Below are positions 14,823 to 18,265 of a DNA stretch of 18,265 bases, one piece after another. The notes under the pieces were generated by a model. The model had not been told where the DNA came from and did not search any database. It was given only the letters and a program-made list of their open reading frames with translations. Position 1 is the stretch's first letter. The number at the start of each line of letters is the position of its first letter. Origin of the DNA: JBKJTP01 sp046590195 (lineage in GTDB: Bacteria; Bacteroidota; Ignavibacteria; Palsa-1295). The stretch is from positions 1 through 18,265 of the forward strand of contig JBKJTP010000268.1 of assembly GCA_046590195.1 (NCBI GenBank), read 5' to 3'. Position numbers and translations under genes: made by a program.

Positions 14823-17800
14823 ATGGCATCAAAACCAACAGCCTTCTCTGAAGAGGCAACAGCTGCAGGAAGCGCTATGCAAGATCTATTACCCAAGAAA
14901 GCGAACGGCAAAAAGAAGGAGCCTGCTGGTAAAGCGGCAGTAGCCAGGCTCGCTGCTAGTAAATTGAGTGCGGGCAAGTTCGCTGCTGGTAAGGCAGAGA
15001 CCAAGGCCGATCCGAAAGCAAAGAACAGCATGAATGGACTCAAGACCAACGGCCATTCGAACGGCAATGGTAACGGTCACAACGATCAGGAATTCGATAT
15101 GCGCGAGCTGCTCGATGCGCTCGTAGCATTCAAGCGCGGTGATTTCGACGTGCGTTTGCCACAGACTTGGACGGGCATCGGCGGAAAGATTGCTGACGTA
15201 TTCAACGATGTCATCGCACTCAACGACCAGATGGCCGTTGAGCTTCGACGTATCAGTTCGGTTGTCGGTAAAGAGGGTAAGATCAGCGAACGTGTCAATC
15301 TGCACGGTGCCGCAGGAGACTGGTCGCATTCGGTCAACAATGTTAACACACTCATCGCGGATCTTGCGCAGCCAACAGCGGAGATGGCTCGCGTTATCGG
15401 TGCTGTTGCTCGTGGCGACTTGTCGCAGGCTGTGCCTCTGAGTCTTGAAGGCCGCTCACTTAAGGGTGAGTTCTATCGCACGGGCCAGATCGTGAACACC
15501 ATGGTCACGCAGCTTTCATCCTTCGCATCGGAAGTAACACGTGTTGCGCGCGAAGTAGGAGGCGAAGGAAAGTTGGGCGGTCAGGCGAAGGTCAAGGGCG
15601 TCTCCGGTACGTGGAAGGACCTGACGGACTCGGTAAACTTTATGGCAGGTAACCTCACGTCGCAAGTGCGTAACATCGCTGAAGTGACGACGGCCGTAGC
15701 TACAGGTAATCTCTCAAAGAAGATCACGGTAGATGCCAAGGGAGAAATTTTAGAGCTGAAGAACACGATCAACACGATGGTAGATCGGCTCTCTTCATTT
15801 GCGGCCGAGGTAACTCGTGTGGCTCGTGAAGTAGGAACGGAAGGTAAGTTGGGCGGACAGGCTATCGTTAAGGGTGTTGCAGGTACGTGGAAAGATCTCA
15901 CGGACAATGTAAACGCAATGGCTTCGAACCTGACCGGTCAGGTGCGTAACATCGCTGAAGTAACAACGGCCGTCGCAAATGGCGATCTCTCGAAGAAGAT
16001 CACTGTAGACGTTAAGGGAGAGATGCTCGAGCTGAAGAACACGATCAACACGATGGTGGACCAGCTCTCATCATTCGCTGCAGAGGTAACCCGCGTGGCT
16101 CGTGAAGTAGGTACTGAAGGTAAGCTTGGCGGTCAGGCAGAAGTGAAGGGTGTATCGGGTACGTGGAAGGATCTCACGGATAATGTGAACGGCCTTGCAT
16201 CGAATCTGACGGTGCAGCTGCGAGACGTATCGAAGGTTGCTACAGCCATCGCAAATGGCGACTTGACGCAGAAGGTTACGGTAGATGTCCGTGGCGAGAT
16301 CCTGCAGATCAAGGACGTAATTAACACGATGATCGATCAGCTCTCATCGTTCGCTGCCGAAGTAACTCGCGTTGCGCGCGAGGTGGGCGGCGAAGGTAAG
16401 CTTGGCGGACAGGCCGAAGTGCGCGGCGTTAGCGGAACATGGAAGGATCTTACGGACAATGTAAACTTCATGGCCGGTAACCTGACAAGTCAGGTGCGTA
16501 ACATCGCTGAAGTGACGACGGCAGTAGCTAATGGCGACTTGTCAAAAAAGATCACGGTCGATGCGAAGGGAGAAATTCTCGAGCTTAAAGACACGATCAA
16601 CATCATGGTGGACCAGCTGAACTCGTTTGCTTCCGAGGTAACTCGTGTGGCACGTGAGGTAGGTACCGAAGGTAAGCTGGGAGGTCAGGCAGAAGTGCGC
16701 GGAGTCTCCGGCACATGGAAGGATCTGACGGACAATGTAAACTACATGGCGTCCAACCTTACGGCGCAGGTGCGTAACATTGCCGAAGTGACGACCGCTG
16801 TAGCTAATGGTGACTTGTCAAAGAAGATCACGGTAGATGTTTACGGCGAAACGTTGGAGCTCAAGAACACGATCAACACGATGGTGGATCAGCTTTCGTC
16901 ATTCGCAGCCGAGGTAACTCGTGTGGCTCGTGAAGTAGGTACCGAAGGTAAGCTAGGCGGTCAGGCGATGGTGAAGGGTGTGTCAGGTACGTGGAAGGAT
17001 CTCACGGACAATGTAAACGCTATGGCAGGTAATCTTACCAGCCAGGTGCGTAACATCGCTGAAGTGACAACGGCTGTGGCAACCGGTGACTTGTCGAAGA
17101 AGATCACGGTAGACGTTAAGGGAGAGATGCTCGAGCTGAAGAACACGATCAATACGATGGTGGATCAGCTGAACAGCTTCGCAAGCGAAGTAACCCGCGT
17201 GGCGCGTGAGGTAGGTACCGAAGGAAAGCTCGGCGGACAAGCTGACGTTAAGGGCGTCTCGGGTACGTGGAAAGATCTCACGGACAATGTAAACTTCATG
17301 GCCGGTAATCTTACGGGCCAGGTGCGTAACATCGCTGAAGTCACGACCGCTGTAGCTAATGGCGATCTTTCGAAGAAAATTACGGTAGACGTTAAGGGAG
17401 AGATGTTGGAGCTGAAGAACACGATCAATACGATGGTGGATCAGCTTTCGTCATTCGCCGACGAGGTAACCCGCGTTGCAAGAGAAGTAGGTACAGAAGG
17501 AAAGCTTGGAGGTCAGGCAGAAGTGAAGGGCGTATCGGGTACTTGGAAAGACCTCACAGATAATGTGAACGGCCTTGCATCCAACCTTACGGTGCAGCTT
17601 CGAGATATGTCCAAGGTTGCAACCGCGATCGCTAACGGCGACTTGACGCAGAAGATCATTGTAGACGTTCGTGGCGAGCTCTTGCAGATCAAGAACGTGA
17701 TCAACACGATGGTTGATCAGCTTTCGTCATTCGCAGCCGAGGTAACTCGTGTGGCTCGAGAAGTAGGTACGGAAGGTAAGCTGGGCGGACAAGCAGAAGT

Positions 17801-18265
17801 TAAGGGCGTTTCGGGTACGTGGAAGGATCTCACGGACTCGGTAAACTTCATGGCAGGTAATCTTACGGGCCAGGTGCGAAACATCGCTGAAGTGACGACC
17901 GCTGTAGCTAATGGCGATCTATCGAAGAAGATCACGGTAGATGTCAAGGGCGAGATGCTGGAGCTGAAGAGCACGATCAACACGATGGTTGATCAGCTCT
18001 CCTCATTCGCGGCCGAGGTAACCCGTGTGGCTAGAGAAGTAGGTACGGAAGGTAAGCTTGGTGGACAGGCTGAGGTGCGCGGAATTTCCGGTACGTGGAA
18101 AGATCTCACCGACAATGTAAACTTCATGGCAGGTAACCTTACCAGCCAGGTGCGAAACATCGCTGAAGTGACGACCGCTGTAGCGAATGGTGACTTGTCG
18201 AAGAAGATCACCGCCGAAGTTAAGGGAGAGATGTTGGAGCTGAAGAACACGATCAATACGATGGT
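14823..18265 (+). CDS. Poly-HAMP signalling protein, probable Nik1-like hybrid histidine kinase (5' part)
   Basis: The frame opens with ATG at 14823 and runs without a stop to the window end (1147 codons seen). Residues 1-85 form a Lys/Ala-rich, then Asn/Gly-rich, low-complexity tail. Residues about 90-233 match the N-terminal module of bacterial poly-HAMP kinases: ELLDALVAFKRGDFDVRLP, then VVGKEGKISERV, then ARVIGAVARGDLSQ. From residue 234 come ten 92-residue HAMP units (FAAEVTRVAREVGTEGKLGG ... NIAEVTTAVANGDLSKKITV ... LKNTINTMVDQLSS). There is no signal peptide or membrane helix in the visible part, so the sensor is likely cytosolic, as in the fungal group III (Nik1/Os-1) osmosensing kinases. 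GAF, kinase and receiver domains would lie beyond the window and are assumed from family knowledge. There is no Shine-Dalgarno sequence before the ATG, and an earlier in-frame start is excluded by TAG at 14760. Confidence 0.87.
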   Translation, partial: MASKPTAFSEEATAAGSAMQDLLPKKANGKKKEPAGKAAVARLAASKLSAGKFAAGKAETKADPKAKNSMNGLKTNGHSNGNGNGHNDQEFDMRELLDALVAFKRGDFDVRLPQTWTGIGGKIADVFNDVIALNDQMAVELRRISSVVGKEGKISERVNLHGAAGDWSHSVNNVNTLIADLAQPTAEMARVIGAVARGDLSQAVPLSLEGRSLKGEFYRTGQIVNTMVTQLSSFASEVTRVAREVGGEGKLGGQAKVKGVSGTWKDLTDSVNFMAGNLTSQVRNIAEVTTAVATGNLSKKITVDAKGEILELKNTINTMVDRLSSFAAEVTRVAREVGTEGKLGGQAIVKGVAGTWKDLTDNVNAMASNLTGQVRNIAEVTTAVANGDLSKKITVDVKGEMLELKNTINTMVDQLSSFAAEVTRVAREVGTEGKLGGQAEVKGVSGTWKDLTDNVNGLASNLTVQLRDVSKVATAIANGDLTQKVTVDVRGEILQIKDVINTMIDQLSSFAAEVTRVAREVGGEGKLGGQAEVRGVSGTWKDLTDNVNFMAGNLTSQVRNIAEVTTAVANGDLSKKITVDAKGEILELKDTINIMVDQLNSFASEVTRVAREVGTEGKLGGQAEVRGVSGTWKDLTDNVNYMASNLTAQVRNIAEVTTAVANGDLSKKITVDVYGETLELKNTINTMVDQLSSFAAEVTRVAREVGTEGKLGGQAMVKGVSGTWKDLTDNVNAMAGNLTSQVRNIAEVTTAVATGDLSKKITVDVKGEMLELKNTINTMVDQLNSFASEVTRVAREVGTEGKLGGQADVKGVSGTWKDLTDNVNFMAGNLTGQVRNIAEVTTAVANGDLSKKITVDVKGEMLELKNTINTMVDQLSSFADEVTRVAREVGTEGKLGGQAEVKGVSGTWKDLTDNVNGLASNLTVQLRDMSKVATAIANGDLTQKIIVDVRGELLQIKNVINTMVDQLSSFAAEVTRVAREVGTEGKLGGQAEVKGVSGTWKDLTDSVNFMAGNLTGQVRNIAEVTTAVANGDLSKKITVDVKGEMLELKSTINTMVDQLSSFAAEVTRVAREVGTEGKLGGQAEVRGISGTWKDLTDNVNFMAGNLTSQVRNIAEVTTAVANGDLSKKITAEVKGEMLELKNTINTM
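15522..18265 (+). repeat. Tandem 276-bp HAMP-coding repeats (ten units, last cut by the window end)
   Basis: Units begin at 15522, 15798, 16074, 16350, 16626, 16902, 17178, 17454, 17730 and 18006, always at the Phe codon of F-A-x-E-V-T-R-V-A-R-E-V. Spacing is exactly 276 bp with no insertion or deletion. Eight units share the core VRNIAEVTTAVA(N/T)G(D/N)LSKKIT. Units 3 (16074-16349) and 8 (17454-17729) are a second subtype with LRD(V/M)SKVATAIANGDLTQK and LQIK(D/N)VINTM. Nucleotide identity between units is visibly high, including runs such as GGTACGTGGAA. Confidence 0.95.

Noticed and set aside
14527..14851. Two short plus-strand frames (from 14527 and 14639) between terminator and kinase gene
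   Set aside because: No ribosome-binding site, no family resemblance, and the second overlaps the kinase start in another frame.
14759..15329. Minus-strand frames over the start of the poly-HAMP gene
   Set aside because: Their ESGT/ESGK-like repeats are only the reverse reading of the phased direct repeats and Ala/Lys codons of the real gene.
15581..18256. Series of minus-strand frames with near-identical products
   Set aside because: They are antisense copies of the HAMP repeats. Their similarity to each other comes only from the repeated coding sequence on the plus strand.
15522..18265. Regularly spaced repeats suggesting a CRISPR array
   Set aside because: The repeat is continuous coding sequence with a 276-bp period and no unique spacers.
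1..18265. tRNA, rRNA, integrase, attachment sites, phage or insertion-sequence genes
   Set aside because: I looked for these and saw no supporting sequence; the only mobile-like item is the inverted-repeat element at 458-612.

Overview
The window reads as a piece of chromosome from a diderm (Gram-negative) bacterium. It encodes a TonB-dependent outer-membrane receptor and a large protein ending in an Omp85-like beta-barrel. Almost none of the starts carries a Shine-Dalgarno sequence, and one promoter-like motif matches the Bacteroidota -7 consensus TAnnTTTG exactly. A member of the Bacteroidota/Chlorobiota/Ignavibacteriota/Kapabacteria (FCB) assemblage is my best guess; no taxonomic marker is present, so this is inference.

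Layout. (1) 2-418: 3' end of a methylmalonyl-CoA mutase catalytic subunit. (2) 458-612: a structured inverted-repeat element whose right arm contains the annotated ATG of the next gene. (3) 605-4716: a tight + strand run of three membrane genes: a UbiA-type polyprenyl-phosphate phosphoribosyltransferase and two GT-C glycosyltransferases, the first of which resembles mycobacterial AftB. (4) 4753-5676: a tandem UspA protein. (5) 9979-5686 on the - strand: dprE2, dprE1 and a TonB-dependent receptor. (6) 10020-11036: a divergent EamA/DMT transporter. (7) 11247-14381: a secreted protein joining a zinc-peptidase-like domain, a TolB-like propeller and an Omp85-like barrel, closed by a strong hairpin terminator. 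(8) 14467-14822: a non-coding leader with two hairpins and three 15-bp-phased direct repeats. (9) 14823 to the window end: a soluble poly-HAMP protein of the Nik1-like hybrid histidine kinase type, with ten consecutive 92-residue HAMP units, all exactly 276 bp apart where complete.

How the genes fit together. The phosphoribosyltransferase, DprE1 and DprE2 are the recognisable enzymes of the route from PRPP to polyprenyl-phosphoryl-beta-D-arabinofuranose, best known from mycobacterial cell-wall arabinan synthesis. The AftB-like GT-C protein is a natural candidate to use that donor on the periplasmic side, and the EamA transporter beside dprE2 is a possible but unproven flippase. The window therefore appears to hold a compact D-arabinofuranosylation locus in a non-actinobacterial diderm. 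The acceptor, the phosphatase step and the flippase are not identified. The remaining genes have no clear functional tie to it.
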